14,279 nucleotides of DNA from CAYFJO01 sp964343305 (GTDB lineage Bacteria > Planctomycetota > Planctomycetia > Pirellulales > Pirellulaceae). Location of the stretch: NCBI GenBank assembly GCA_964343305.1, contig CAYFJO010000280.1:1-14279 (forward strand), in the 5' to 3' direction. The translations under genes and the position numbers were made by a program. The notes under the pieces are model-generated. The model ran no database searches. It saw nothing but the letters and a program-made list of their open reading frames with translations, and was not told the DNA's origin. This document shows positions 1 through 7,756 of this stretch, piece by piece (position 1 is the first letter of the stretch; each line of letters starts with the position of its first letter).

Positions 1-470
1 ATGCCCCATTGGCCGAAGTTTTCGTCGACGCCGATTCGCACATGCGGGGGGCGCGAGCCGAGCCGTCTTTCTAAATCGTCCAAAAGCCGAAGTCCGATGT
101 ACCGTGCGATCAATTCGGCGGTCGTGTTCGAAACCGGTAAAATCACGCAATCTTCCCTTGGAAAAACCCAACGCCGATCTTCAAACGTGACTTCCACTTC
201 ACGTTCGTTCGTCTTGACTTGGATCGTTGGATGATCGGTGGGCAGCAGCATGTGATGATCCAACTCATCGGTGATCACCTTTAACGTGTCGCGCAGCGCG
301 ATGAAGTCGACAACATATTGATTTTCATCAAGCGAACCGTGGACCTCCGCGGACACGCGCCAATTGTGACCATGCAGCCGCTCGCAAATATTGCCGTTGA
401 ACGTGATAAAGTGCGCAGCGCTGAACACGAGAAACTCTTTGTCCAGGCGAACGTGATAAGACTGGGACAT
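1..470 (-). CDS. 6-pyruvoyl tetrahydropterin synthase / QueD family enzyme (3' end cut by window)
   Basis: Members of this family act on dihydroneopterin triphosphate to make 6-pyruvoyl- or 6-carboxy-tetrahydropterin; which reaction this one performs cannot be told from sequence. The visible 156 residues begin MSQSYHVRLDKEF. They show the zinc ligands expected of the fold: His20 in SAAHF, and His33 and His35 in RLHGHNW, with the catalytic-type Cys29 four residues before the first. A DHHMLL stretch (residues 71-76) and a late Glu150 in GVDENFG also match. The protein runs off the window after GQWG, so a few C-terminal residues and the stop are missing. The start codon lies 10 nt after the stop of the CitG-like gene, so the two are almost certainly one operon. 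Together they suggest a pterin/C1-cofactor role rather than queuosine synthesis, but that is inference from the neighbour. Confidence 0.88.
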   Translation of the reverse strand, partial: MSQSYHVRLDKEFLVFSAAHFITFNGNICERLHGHNWRVSAEVHGSLDENQYVVDFIALRDTLKVITDELDHHMLLPTDHPTIQVKTNEREVEVTFEDRRWVFPREDCVILPVSNTTAELIARYIGLRLLDDLERRLGSRPPHVRIGVDENFGQWG

Positions 471-480
471 CGTGACCATT

Positions 481-1323
481 TCACTTGAAAGGAGGCTGAA
501 TCAATTCGTCTCGCAACGCTGCAAACAACCCGGCGGCGATCAGATCGGCCGTCGTACCAGGGTTCCTGCGATGACCATCGGAGCGAAGCCAAAAATCTAA
601 ATTTGACAAAGCTAGTTGGTAGGCTTCGCACGTCGGGTCGACAGCGTCCATCACCTGTTGAGCCATCACGGCCGATTGTTTCGCCGCCTCATCACCACAC
701 TTGCGAGCAATCAAACAATCTGGATATTCACTCATCAGCTTAAGATGTGCGTGGAGAATACTCGTCGTCAAATTCCAGCCGAACTCGATCCCATTTGCAA
801 TCGAAGGGGCCACAGACTCCAACACCAGACCAAAGCGGTCAACGAATTGCCTGGCAACCAGATCCCGATCGGCTGCCAATTTCATCGCCGACAACAGATC
901 ATCCGGTGCGGGATTCTCAACATCCATTGTTTCCGATTTTCCAAGCCCGCCGGGTTGTGCGATCCGGATGGCTTCATAGACGTCACGTGCGTCATCGGCA
1001 GTCAATTTCTCTAGAACGGACGGGATTCCTTCCGCGAGCGACCTGTCTCTCGGCACACTCGCAAGCGGTGCGAGCAGCAACACGGTGCCCAGGTTTGTGT
1101 TCGTGTCGACCGCTGCATGCGTCGCCTTCACGGCGGCGAGAACGGCTTGGCCGACGCAAGTCGTCACAGCCGATTCCATGGCTGGCGCGATTGCCACGGC
1201 GCTGACGACAAAATCATTGAATGTCAGATCTTCGAAATCCGCGCCGCGATGGACATTTCCGGGCTTGGGCGTCGAAACTTCGAGCAAACAGCTTAGCGTG
1301 GCAATCTGTCCGATGGATAACAT
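481..1323 (-). CDS. CitG/MdcB-like triphosphoribosyl-dephospho-CoA synthase family protein
   Basis: The 280-residue product matches the CitG fold. It has the early motif TPKPGNVHRG (residues 18-27) followed by DFEDLTFNDF, and a mid-protein GGLGKSETMDV stretch typical of the family. Classical CitG and MdcB attach triphosphoribose to dephospho-CoA for the prosthetic group of citrate or malonate lyase, but no lyase subunits are near. In planctomycetes and methylotrophs a CitG-like protein is one of the conserved genes of unknown role that travel with H4MPT-dependent C1 genes, and the adjoining pterin synthase favours that reading. I chose the ATG at 1323 because the product then begins MLSIGQIATLSCLLEV, at the natural family N-terminus. 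A longer reading to 1449 would add 42 atypical residues and overlap the divergent methyltransferase. No strong Shine-Dalgarno is visible. Family assignment is firm; substrate is unknown. Confidence 0.85.
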   Translation of the reverse strand: MLSIGQIATLSCLLEVSTPKPGNVHRGADFEDLTFNDFVVSAVAIAPAMESAVTTCVGQAVLAAVKATHAAVDTNTNLGTVLLLAPLASVPRDRSLAEGIPSVLEKLTADDARDVYEAIRIAQPGGLGKSETMDVENPAPDDLLSAMKLAADRDLVARQFVDRFGLVLESVAPSIANGIEFGWNLTTSILHAHLKLMSEYPDCLIARKCGDEAAKQSAVMAQQVMDAVDPTCEAYQLALSNLDFWLRSDGHRRNPGTTADLIAAGLFAALRDELIQPPFK

Positions 1324-1344
1324 CAATTTGTCTTGGGGGCCAAA

Positions 1345-1373
1345 ACGACACGGGGAAGCCAACTTGATATGAT
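1345..1373 (+). promoter_or_regulatory. possible sigma70-type promoter for the methyltransferase
   Basis: In the 74-bp gap between two divergent genes, ACGACA (1345-1350, four of six matches to TTGACA) is separated by exactly 17 nt from TATGAT (1368-1373, five of six matches to TATAAT). Transcription would start near 1380, leaving a leader of under 20 nt before the ATG at 1398. This is pattern matching only; the planctomycete consensus may differ. Confidence 0.35.
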
Positions 1374-1397
1374 AGTGAGTCTCGCGGAAAGCCCACC

Positions 1398-2243
1398 ATG
1401 TCGCAATATGCCAACTATGCCCATACCTCGGGGAATTACGACACGACACGTGTTCCTATTGGAGTTGAGACAATCTTGGCGTGTTTGGCACGAACTGGCG
1501 TTCCACTCGGCGAGCAAATCGTGCTTGAGGCTGGTTGCGGCACGGGCAACTACTTGCACGCGCTGCGTCCCCACATGGGAAGTGTCGTAGGGATCGACTT
1601 TAGCCAAGGCATGTTGGACCAAGCCCGTGCGAAACTCGGTGAGGACGTCGAATTGGTTTGTGGCAGCATCCTGAGCCTGCCCTTCGACGATGGGAGTCTT
1701 GATGGCATCACCTGCAATCAAGTGCTTCATCACCTTGACGAAGGGCCGGGCGCAGAGGAAGATCCCGCTACCTGGGAACCGTCCAGCTTTCCCAACGTGA
1801 TTCGATTCACAAATGAGGCATATCGCGTGTTGCGTGTTGGTGGCGCGTTGGTGATCAACGTAACAATTGACGACCAATACACCGACGGCTTCTGGTGGGC
1901 TGATTTGATTCCCTCCGCTATGGCACGTGTGCGTTGCCGAATACCTGATGGTGATCGCCTGCGACGGATTCTCACCCAGGCAGGTTTCGAAATCGAATTG
2001 ATTTCGCCGAACTTGGACGGCGTCCTGCAAGGGCCCTCGTACCTGGATCCTACGGGGCCGTTGAGCGAAGCTTGGCGTGCCGGGGACTCGGCGTGGTCGT
2101 TAACTTCCGACGCCGAACTTGGCCTTGCGCTACAGCGCACCGAGCAATTGAATCGCAATGGGACCATGCTCGCGTATCTGGACCAACGTGAAAAACTACG
2201 GCACGCGATCGGGCAAACGACGTTTCTCTGCGGGCGTAAGTAG
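1398..2243 (+). CDS. class I SAM-dependent methyltransferase
   Basis: The 281-residue protein has the Rossmann-type methyltransferase core. Motif I reads LEAGCGTGNY (about residues 44-53), followed by the acidic end of strand 2 in VVGIDFSQGMLDQA, then a FDDGSLDGITCNQVLHHL segment and VLRVGGALVINV after the core, as in the UbiE/Methyltransf_11 class. The C-terminal third (from about residue 170) is less conserved and probably binds the substrate. It contains PSYLDPTGPLSEAW and ends FLCGRK. No membrane segment or signal peptide is present, so it is cytoplasmic. It is transcribed away from the CitG-like gene, with a plausible promoter 25-53 nt upstream. The acceptor molecule cannot be predicted. 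The ATG at 1398 is preceded only by a weak purine run (GGAAAG). Confidence 0.88.
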   Translation: MSQYANYAHTSGNYDTTRVPIGVETILACLARTGVPLGEQIVLEAGCGTGNYLHALRPHMGSVVGIDFSQGMLDQARAKLGEDVELVCGSILSLPFDDGSLDGITCNQVLHHLDEGPGAEEDPATWEPSSFPNVIRFTNEAYRVLRVGGALVINVTIDDQYTDGFWWADLIPSAMARVRCRIPDGDRLRRILTQAGFEIELISPNLDGVLQGPSYLDPTGPLSEAWRAGDSAWSLTSDAELGLALQRTEQLNRNGTMLAYLDQREKLRHAIGQTTFLCGRK

Positions 2244-2421
2244 CGGGTGCTTTCGGCCGGCAAGTATTCTGAGAACACGTGCCATGTGGGTCTTCGTTTG
2301 TTAAGATAGGCATTGCCGCTAGTGTTCCGTCAGACCTGGCATTTAGGGCTTGCCGTTAAACAAACAAATCTGCTTTGGCGGAGCACAGCGATGAACTGTC
2401 ACAACGATTGGAAATCAACCA

Positions 2422-2628
2422 ATGATCGATTCGTTACGTGAATACGAACTCATGCTCACCCAGCAACAGCTTTTTGGCCGAACCGCTTTGGGGCTTGGCA
2501 CGGCTGCGATGGCGAATCTGTTCGGCGAAGATCTGCTTGCCGCCGAACAGAGCTTGTTTGGTCGGCTGTGGAGTTCTGGATTCTTGTCTTCCGATCATCA
2601 AGGGAAGCCGTTACGTAGCCACCTGTAG
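2422..2628 (+). pseudogene. N-terminal remnant of a DUF1501 gene, truncated within a REP-like repeat
   Basis: The 68-codon frame starts MIDSLREYELML and continues QLFGRTALGLGTAAM, ANLFGEDLLAAEQ. From memory of the family, this is how planctomycete DUF1501 (sulfatase-like, usually Tat-exported, 400-500 residue) proteins begin. After about residue 42 the similarity stops: the expected HFAPKAKRVIYLF-type continuation is absent in all three forward frames. The closing TAG (2626-2628) belongs to a GTAGCC motif of the adjacent palindromic repeat. The Tat twin-arginine position reads QQ (TQQQLFGR) where RR would be usual, in keeping with decay. The 178 bases before it, back to the methyltransferase stop, show no other gene. 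No PSD1/DUF1553 partner, the usual operon mate of DUF1501 genes, is present, so most of the original locus appears lost. Confidence 0.6.
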
Positions 2629-2687
2629 CCAAACTCGCCAGAGCGCGGTTTCCAATACAAATCCACGCTCTGGCGAGCGTGGCTACG
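2614..2687. repeat. REP-like palindromic repeat A (paired, GTAG-flanked)
   Basis: CGTAGCCAC (2614-2622) pairs perfectly with GTGGCTACG (2679-2687), and CTCGCCAGAGCG (2634-2645) with CGCTCTGGCGAG (2666-2677), leaving a 20-nt loop and an 11-nt insertion on the left arm. The right half alone is a perfect hairpin, CCACGCTC-TGGC-GAGCGTGG (2663-2682), followed by CTAC (2683-2686). Read on the minus strand this is GTAG plus hairpin, the layout of REP elements. The left arm holds GTAGCCA twice (2615-2621 and 2625-2631). Confidence 0.8.
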
Positions 2688-2752
2688 CGTTTTCCAAACA
2701 CAATCCGTCAGGTAGAGCCTGGCCTACAAAACTCCAAAATCAGGAGCCTATC

Positions 2753-4252
2753 ATGCGTCGCCTCGATTACATCGCAACGACTCTATTCGCCGTTTTGCTT
2801 CTCACTCACGCGGCTCGTGCCGAACAACTTTGGGCCGGCGCAGCAAAGGTCGACATCACGAACAGAAACGTGCCAGCCAACGACCGCTTATTCGCTAAAG
2901 CGCTGGTGATACGCAACGGCACCACCACCACGGCAATTGTGACCGTCGATGCGGTGGCCATCGAAGAAATCGGCTACATCAAAGCTCCGTATCTCGCCAA
3001 CGTCCGCGCGCAATTGGAGAAGGACCTCGAGCTGAAGCCCGCGAACATCATGATCAATGCCAGCCATTGCCACGGTGTCGTGTGTGCGGATGTCGAAGCG
3101 CGAACGGTCCAGGTGGTGAAGGCCGCCGCGCAGAACATGGTCCCAGTCAAAGTCGGCATCGGCTTGGGGCACGAAGATCGCATCCAGGAAAACCGTCGGT
3201 TGAAGCTGAAGAGCGGCAAGGAAGTCGACGTCCGCCATGCATACTCGCTTCCACACAATGAAGAGATCGCCAGCGTGGGGCCGATCGATCCACAAATCGG
3301 TGTGCTGCGATTGGATAAGAAGGATGGAACCACCTTGGCGGTTGTTTACAACTTTGCCTGCCACCCCATTCAAAGCGTGGCCGGCGGCGGAAACACCGCC
3401 GACATGACGGGGTTCGCCTCGCAAGTGATTGAGGACAATTTGGATGCTGGGACGATTGCTTTGTTCATCCAAGGCTGTGCGGGTGACATCAATCCGGTCA
3501 TGTATAAGCACGTGGACAAGCCTCGCGATGCCGAGCCGTTGGGCAATATGCTTGGACTAAGCACGCTCAAGGCAGTGAGGAAGATCAAAACGAAAGAGGA
3601 CGAGCGGTTCCTTGTCATTAACGAGAGTCTCGAATTGCCCAGAGCCGATTTGGCCCAACGGATCGTCGAAATGCAGTCGGAACGAGAACGATTGGTGAAG
3701 TCGTTGCGAGGAACGTTTCTCAATCTGCAGTCGTTCATGCCGTTGGCCGTGAAATACAATCTCGCTGGTGAGTTTCCTTCCTATCATTCTCACGGATATT
3801 TGCACGAGAAGATGTTGGGCCGCGAGCACTTGAGCAAGCTCGATGCACAAAACCGTGCCAACCTGAAACGCTATGTGCAGAACATTTATACGATGGAACA
3901 ATTGACGAGGCTCAACACCAACCTCGCGCTGCTGGAGAGACATCAAGCCAGATTTCTGGCCGCCCCGAAACGAACCATCGACGTCGAGGTTGTTGGGATG
4001 CGAATCGGAGACTTCGTGCTGGTCACTTTTCCTGGTGAGTTGACGGTTCAGATCGGGCTGAACATCAAGAAGAATTCGCCACACCAACCCACGTTCGTCG
4101 CCGGCTATACGAACGGTTATATCTATTACTCCCCCACGGCAGAACAACTCAGAAATGTGGGCGGTGCTCAAGAAGACAGCGATTGCTTGCTGGATCCAGG
4201 CTGGCAGAAACTGTTCGAAAACAAGGTGGCGGACATTCTCAAGCGGCTGTAA
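2753..4252 (+). CDS. secreted neutral/alkaline ceramidase-like protein
   Basis: The 499-residue protein opens with a signal peptide (MRRLDY, then a hydrophobic run ending THAARA, predicted cut near residue 23). The mature part begins with LWAGAAKVDIT, the start of the neutral-ceramidase N-terminal domain. His105/His107 in ASHCHG and His204 in NFACHP occupy the places of the zinc-binding histidines of neutral ceramidases, and FIQGCAGDINP is also family-typical. Known ceramidases cut the amide of ceramide but are 650-780 residues long with a C-terminal Ig-like domain that is missing here, so the substrate may be another amide. The ATG at 2753 has a good ribosome-binding site (AGGAG, 2742-2746); a longer frame to 2438 merely reads through the DUF1501 remnant and repeat. 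Likely periplasmic or exported. Confidence 0.85.
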   Translation: MRRLDYIATTLFAVLLLTHAARAEQLWAGAAKVDITNRNVPANDRLFAKALVIRNGTTTTAIVTVDAVAIEEIGYIKAPYLANVRAQLEKDLELKPANIMINASHCHGVVCADVEARTVQVVKAAAQNMVPVKVGIGLGHEDRIQENRRLKLKSGKEVDVRHAYSLPHNEEIASVGPIDPQIGVLRLDKKDGTTLAVVYNFACHPIQSVAGGGNTADMTGFASQVIEDNLDAGTIALFIQGCAGDINPVMYKHVDKPRDAEPLGNMLGLSTLKAVRKIKTKEDERFLVINESLELPRADLAQRIVEMQSERERLVKSLRGTFLNLQSFMPLAVKYNLAGEFPSYHSHGYLHEKMLGREHLSKLDAQNRANLKRYVQNIYTMEQLTRLNTNLALLERHQARFLAAPKRTIDVEVVGMRIGDFVLVTFPGELTVQIGLNIKKNSPHQPTFVAGYTNGYIYYSPTAEQLRNVGGAQEDSDCLLDPGWQKLFENKVADILKRL

Positions 4253-4283
4253 GACTGCTCGCCGAATCCGTCCGCGATGCGCC

Positions 4284-4304
4284 GGATTGGGCAATCCAAG
4301 CTAC
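4284..4304. repeat. possible degenerate REP-like hairpin E
   Basis: GGATTG (4284-4289) and CAATCC (4292-4297) form a 6-bp stem with a 2-nt loop, followed after AAG by CTAC (4301-4304). Read on the minus strand it is GTAG, 3 nt, hairpin, the same plan as the other repeats here. It lies 31 nt after the ceramidase-like stop, in a 174-bp gap that otherwise shows no gene. Confidence 0.35.
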
Positions 4305-4426
4305 ACATATCGCTTCGTATGCTAAGTTTTCAGCAAACGAGTTGTGCAGACAGCGTGCGCCCCGAATCGCGTCAAGCCGTCAAAGTTGATGCATGCCGCA
4401 CAATACCAATCTTGGAATGGCCGCAG

Positions 4427-5530
4427 ATGACCGAAGTTCGTGAATTCAACGATATTGCCGACCTTGATTCGCTGGAGTCGGCGTGGCAATCGTTGCTCGA
4501 CAAAACGCCCAATGCTGATTTTTTTCGGACGTTGGATTGGTTGCGAGTTTACTGGCAACATTTTGGCGAAACGCAGCGTTTGCGTGTGTTGGTCGTTCAC
4601 GAAGATGGTAAACCGTTTGGAATTGTGCCATTGGTTATTCGGCGCGAATGGTACAAATTGGGACCATTTCGAGTCTTGACGTATCCGCTGGATGATTGGG
4701 GCTCGTTATATGGTCCGATCGGGCAAGAGCCCGACAAGATCCTGGCCGCGGCGCTGGATCACATCAACAAGACACGGCGCGACTGGGATTTCATCGAATT
4801 GCGTTGGGTCGAAGGCCTCGGCGTTGCGAACGACCCAGTCGCGGACGTTTTGCGCGCTGCTCGATTCACGGCACAAGAGCGCGAACAAGATGCCGCGCCC
4901 ATAGTCGACTTGAGTCAAACGTGGGATCAATATTGGAGTGAGCGCAAGGGTTCGTGGCGAGGCAACTGCCGCCGCAACGAACGCAAGATGCAAAAGGTCG
5001 GTGAGGTGCGCTACGTTCGCTATCGGCCAACAGATAACGATCCACGCTGGGACTTGTACGACGCATGCGAGCAAATCGCCATGTCAAGCTGGCAAGGCTC
5101 CTCGACGACCGGAACAACGATTACGCACGAGTCGGTGCGACCTTTTTTACGTGACATGCACGTCGCGGCCGTGAGTGCCGGCGCTGTGGATATCAATTTG
5201 ATCTTCGTCGACGACCAACCCGCCGCCTTTAGCTACAACTATTTTTATCGCGGCTACGTGAGCGGGTTGCGATTGGGTTTCGATGCACGTTTCCGGTCGC
5301 AAGGCGCCGGGACAGTGATGACATGGCACATGATCCGGGACAGTTTCGAGCGTGGCGACCACACGTTCGATTTCCTGCCGGGCTCCTTGGAAGTGAAACG
5401 AAACTGGCAAACACGAGTGGTCCAGGGCTACCGATATGGCCACTATCCACTGACGTGCGGCCGAGCCCAACTGTTGCGTCTCAAGCGATGGGTGTTTGAT
5501 CGAACCAGTTCGCCATCAATCTCGTCATAG
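4427..5530 (+). CDS. BioF2-like/FemAB-type acyltransferase (Acetyltransf_6, CelD/BcsL group)
   Basis: The 367-residue product has the two-lobed GNAT layout of the BioF2-like or CelD group. An N-terminal lobe contains SAWQSLLDKTP and FRTLDWLRVYWQHFGE (residues 18-48), then GIVPLVIRREW. The C-terminal acyltransferase lobe starts about residue 177 with the basic WRGNCRRNERKM and includes LIFVDDQPAAFSYNYFYRG, LRLGFDARFRSQGAGTVM and a final FDFLPGSLEVKRNW. Relatives take part in exopolysaccharide or cellulose modification, or in peptidoglycan bridging; the acceptor here is unknown. No signal or membrane segment is visible. I chose the ATG at 4427 (MTEVREFND) because the 50 residues encoded upstream look like translated intergenic DNA; ribosome-binding signal is weak. 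A PilZ gene follows 18 nt after the stop, so the two are probably co-transcribed. Confidence 0.82.
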   Translation: MTEVREFNDIADLDSLESAWQSLLDKTPNADFFRTLDWLRVYWQHFGETQRLRVLVVHEDGKPFGIVPLVIRREWYKLGPFRVLTYPLDDWGSLYGPIGQEPDKILAAALDHINKTRRDWDFIELRWVEGLGVANDPVADVLRAARFTAQEREQDAAPIVDLSQTWDQYWSERKGSWRGNCRRNERKMQKVGEVRYVRYRPTDNDPRWDLYDACEQIAMSSWQGSSTTGTTITHESVRPFLRDMHVAAVSAGAVDINLIFVDDQPAAFSYNYFYRGYVSGLRLGFDARFRSQGAGTVMTWHMIRDSFERGDHTFDFLPGSLEVKRNWQTRVVQGYRYGHYPLTCGRAQLLRLKRWVFDRTSSPSISS

Positions 5531-5548
5531 TGAGGAAGTATACGCAAA

Positions 5549-6052
5549 ATGTTTTCGTGGCATCAAACAAAAAAGCAACAAGAAGTGCAGCAATTGCTGA
5601 GTCGCATCAACAATGTGACGCAACCGAACCAGTCACCATTTGCGGGAGAATACCGAGGCGAAACGCGATCGAATCGCTCACTGCCCGTGTTGCTGTGTCC
5701 GTGGGAAAATGACGAGGCCTGTGTTGACGAGTGTGCCACGGCGGTCACAAAAGATATTTCGAGCACGGGGGTGTCCTTCATCTTGCGACAGCCAATCCGA
5801 GCGGCCGATTTAGCAATCGGGTTTTGGCTGGCTGCCCATGACGAGCCGATCGAGACGACGGACCCGGTGTTCGTGATGGGCGAGGTTCGGCAGTATGCTG
5901 AGATTGGCGGCGGGTATTGGCAAATCGGAGTCAAGCTTGTTGAGCGGCTGGACAATGAATTTCAGCAACAAATTCAACGGCTCAAGCCAATTGCGGCGCG
6001 GCTGGTGCCGCCCGGCGAACTGAAACGGATGGCTCCGTCCCAGATGCACTAA
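5549..6052 (+). CDS. PilZ domain protein (putative c-di-GMP receptor)
   Basis: PilZ domains bind cyclic di-GMP through an RxxxR motif and a downstream (D/N)xSxxG motif. Both are here: Arg36 and Arg40 in RGETR, with Arg43 close by, and Asp69-Ser71-Gly74 in DISSTG. The rest of the small beta barrel follows, with GEVRQYAEIGG and YWQIGVKLVE (residues 111-132) as the usual closing strands. At 167 residues it is essentially a single domain with a charged 30-residue N-terminal tail and a basic C-terminus. A good ribosome-binding site (GAGGAAG, 5532-5538) precedes the ATG. It sits 18 nt downstream of the acyltransferase, so the pair could couple polysaccharide or envelope acylation to c-di-GMP; this is inferred from context. 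Its stop overlaps the convergent methyltransferase stop by 4 nt. Confidence 0.75.
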   Translation: MFSWHQTKKQQEVQQLLSRINNVTQPNQSPFAGEYRGETRSNRSLPVLLCPWENDEACVDECATAVTKDISSTGVSFILRQPIRAADLAIGFWLAAHDEPIETTDPVFVMGEVRQYAEIGGGYWQIGVKLVERLDNEFQQQIQRLKPIAARLVPPGELKRMAPSQMH

Positions 6053-7725
6053 GCCGCCCGTAGCGTGTTTTTTGATGTCAAGGCGCGACTACTCCCTTCG
6101 CAAAACGCACGTTTGATCTGAATGCGTTCGTCAGCCGTGAGACCGTAGAGTTGATAGACACGTTGGTCAATCTTTTCATCCATCCGGAGCAACTCTGTTT
6201 TCGCCACAACACGCCGCGAGGTGGTGAGAGCAATTATCGACTGGACGCACTGGATGATCTCTTCTTTTGCACACCGCGACTCATCATCTTGCGAATCGAC
6301 CAAACGGACAGGCAGTTGCGCAAGCTGCCCTTTGTTGATTGCAAAGTAGCCGCCGGACATTCGCTTGGCCTGATAACGGAGGCGGAAGATGTGCGACAGC
6401 AGCTTGGAATTCAACAGCCCCAACAGGTAATAGGGGTCACTTTTCCATCTGGCCACAGCATAGATTTGAACACCTAGTGCCAGCCCACCGGGATCGTACG
6501 CCGCTTCCAAATACTTGCTCATTCCTGCCAGCACAATCTTGGGGCCAGTGAACAATTCACGTTTCGCAGCGCTCAAACAGGAACTGGCTCGATCGAGGAA
6601 AGGCTGTCGGAACTGCCGTCGCATGAATCTCACGTTGCCCGGATGAACGACGTAACGATCAATGTTTCGGCTGACGATGAACGGAAAGTGCTGATCGCTG
6701 CTGGCTTCACGATCCTTCAATTCCGCGGCGATTTGCTGGGCACAGAAGCCCGTGGTGCCGCTGTGAAGCGAAGCGTGTTGAGAGAGCGTTTCCGTCGCCA
6801 CGCGTGATTCGACGTCCAGAGTGCCGTGAATCGTCAAGCCGGTTTTCGCCGACAACGACGATTGCTTCACGTGAATGATGGGCGAGTTCTCGTGCAACTG
6901 GTCGATTGTCTGACAGTGTGAGACGGCAATGCGATGAGTCGACGCCGGCGGATTCTTTTTCCAGATGACAATGTACGGATAGACCGCCGCCGTTGGAAAA
7001 ATCTGCGTGGTCGAAATGTCGTCGATTCGACAGATTTCCGTTTCTTGCAACATCAGCTCACGACATTCTCTCGCATATTCGAGCGTTGCGACTTTGTTGG
7101 GCACGATCAATCCACAGACGCCGCCCGGTTTGAGCAAGCGGTGGGCAAGCTCGATGAACAGCACGTAGACATCGTACGCTCGATGCGCACAGCGATACCG
7201 TTCGCTCAATTCTCGCTTGAATTCTTCGCCGTGGTGTTTCGTCAGATGGCGGATATTCACATACGGCGGATTTCCCACGATCACGTCGAACCCACCGCTT
7301 TGCATGACGTTGGCAAAATCCTTTTCCCACTCCATCGTCAACGCATTGCCAGAAGACAGATTCTTGCCAATCATGGACTCTCGATCGTGGCCAGCCATCC
7401 CGGACAACGTGGCACTTGCCAACTTCAGCGCACTGGAATCCAGATCGACGCCGTAAACGCAATCGTCTAACAGCCGCAGTCGTTCCTCGTGGTTGCTGTG
7501 CGGAGCCTCAGCAAGTCCGTGAAGTTCCAGCAATCGATCAAACGCAGCTTGCAGAAAAACGCCATCACCACAGGCAAAATCCAAAACTCTCGGCCGCGAC
7601 TCTTTGTCCTTGGCGCGGCACTTGTCGAAAACTTGCCGCACGACATATTGAGCCACCGGCAACGGCGTATAGAAAACGCCGTTCGCTTTGCGCGCCGCAT
7701 GTGGCGATGATTGGAGCGTGGTCAT
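6049..7725 (-). CDS. N6-adenine DNA methyltransferase, Eco57I/TaqI-like
   Basis: The 558-residue enzyme should transfer a methyl group from SAM to adenine in a specific DNA sequence. Motif X is GVFYTP (residues 17-22), motif I DFACGDGVF (49-57), the following acidic strand VYGVDLDSSAL (90-100) and the catalytic motif IV NPPY (152-155) in FDVIVGNPPYVNIRHL. From about residue 320 the TaqI-type specificity region follows, with FPFIVSRNIDRY, PKIVLAGMSKYLEAAYD, YLLGLLNSKLLSHIF and NKGQLAQLPV. There is no PD-(D/E)xK nuclease domain, and the size is about half that of type IIG enzymes; no nuclease gene lies in the window, so it looks like a solitary methyltransferase. The ATG at 7725 has GAAGG six bases upstream; a TTG at 7740 would add five residues. 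Confidence 0.88.
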   Translation of the reverse strand: MTTLQSSPHAARKANGVFYTPLPVAQYVVRQVFDKCRAKDKESRPRVLDFACGDGVFLQAAFDRLLELHGLAEAPHSNHEERLRLLDDCVYGVDLDSSALKLASATLSGMAGHDRESMIGKNLSSGNALTMEWEKDFANVMQSGGFDVIVGNPPYVNIRHLTKHHGEEFKRELSERYRCAHRAYDVYVLFIELAHRLLKPGGVCGLIVPNKVATLEYARECRELMLQETEICRIDDISTTQIFPTAAVYPYIVIWKKNPPASTHRIAVSHCQTIDQLHENSPIIHVKQSSLSAKTGLTIHGTLDVESRVATETLSQHASLHSGTTGFCAQQIAAELKDREASSDQHFPFIVSRNIDRYVVHPGNVRFMRRQFRQPFLDRASSCLSAAKRELFTGPKIVLAGMSKYLEAAYDPGGLALGVQIYAVARWKSDPYYLLGLLNSKLLSHIFRLRYQAKRMSGGYFAINKGQLAQLPVRLVDSQDDESRCAKEEIIQCVQSIIALTTSRRVVAKTELLRMDEKIDQRVYQLYGLTADERIQIKRAFCEGSSRALTSKNTLRAA

Positions 7726-7756
7726 CCTTGACCTTCGCAAATCGTAGTGAGTTTAC

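Noticed and set aside
481..1449. Longer CitG-like reading starting at 1449
   Set aside because: The extra 42 residues are unlike the family, and the extension overlaps the divergent methyltransferase and its likely promoter; ATG 1323 fits the family start.
2438..2752. Extension of the ceramidase-like frame upstream to 2438
   Set aside because: It translates the DUF1501 remnant out of frame and the palindromic repeat; the signal peptide and AGGAG site place the start at 2753.
2888..3511. 207-codon minus-strand open frame inside the ceramidase-like gene
   Set aside because: Histidine- and aspartate-rich product with no recognisable motif, a shadow of the real coding strand; similar shadows at 3557-4294 and 13686-14243 were dropped for the same reason.
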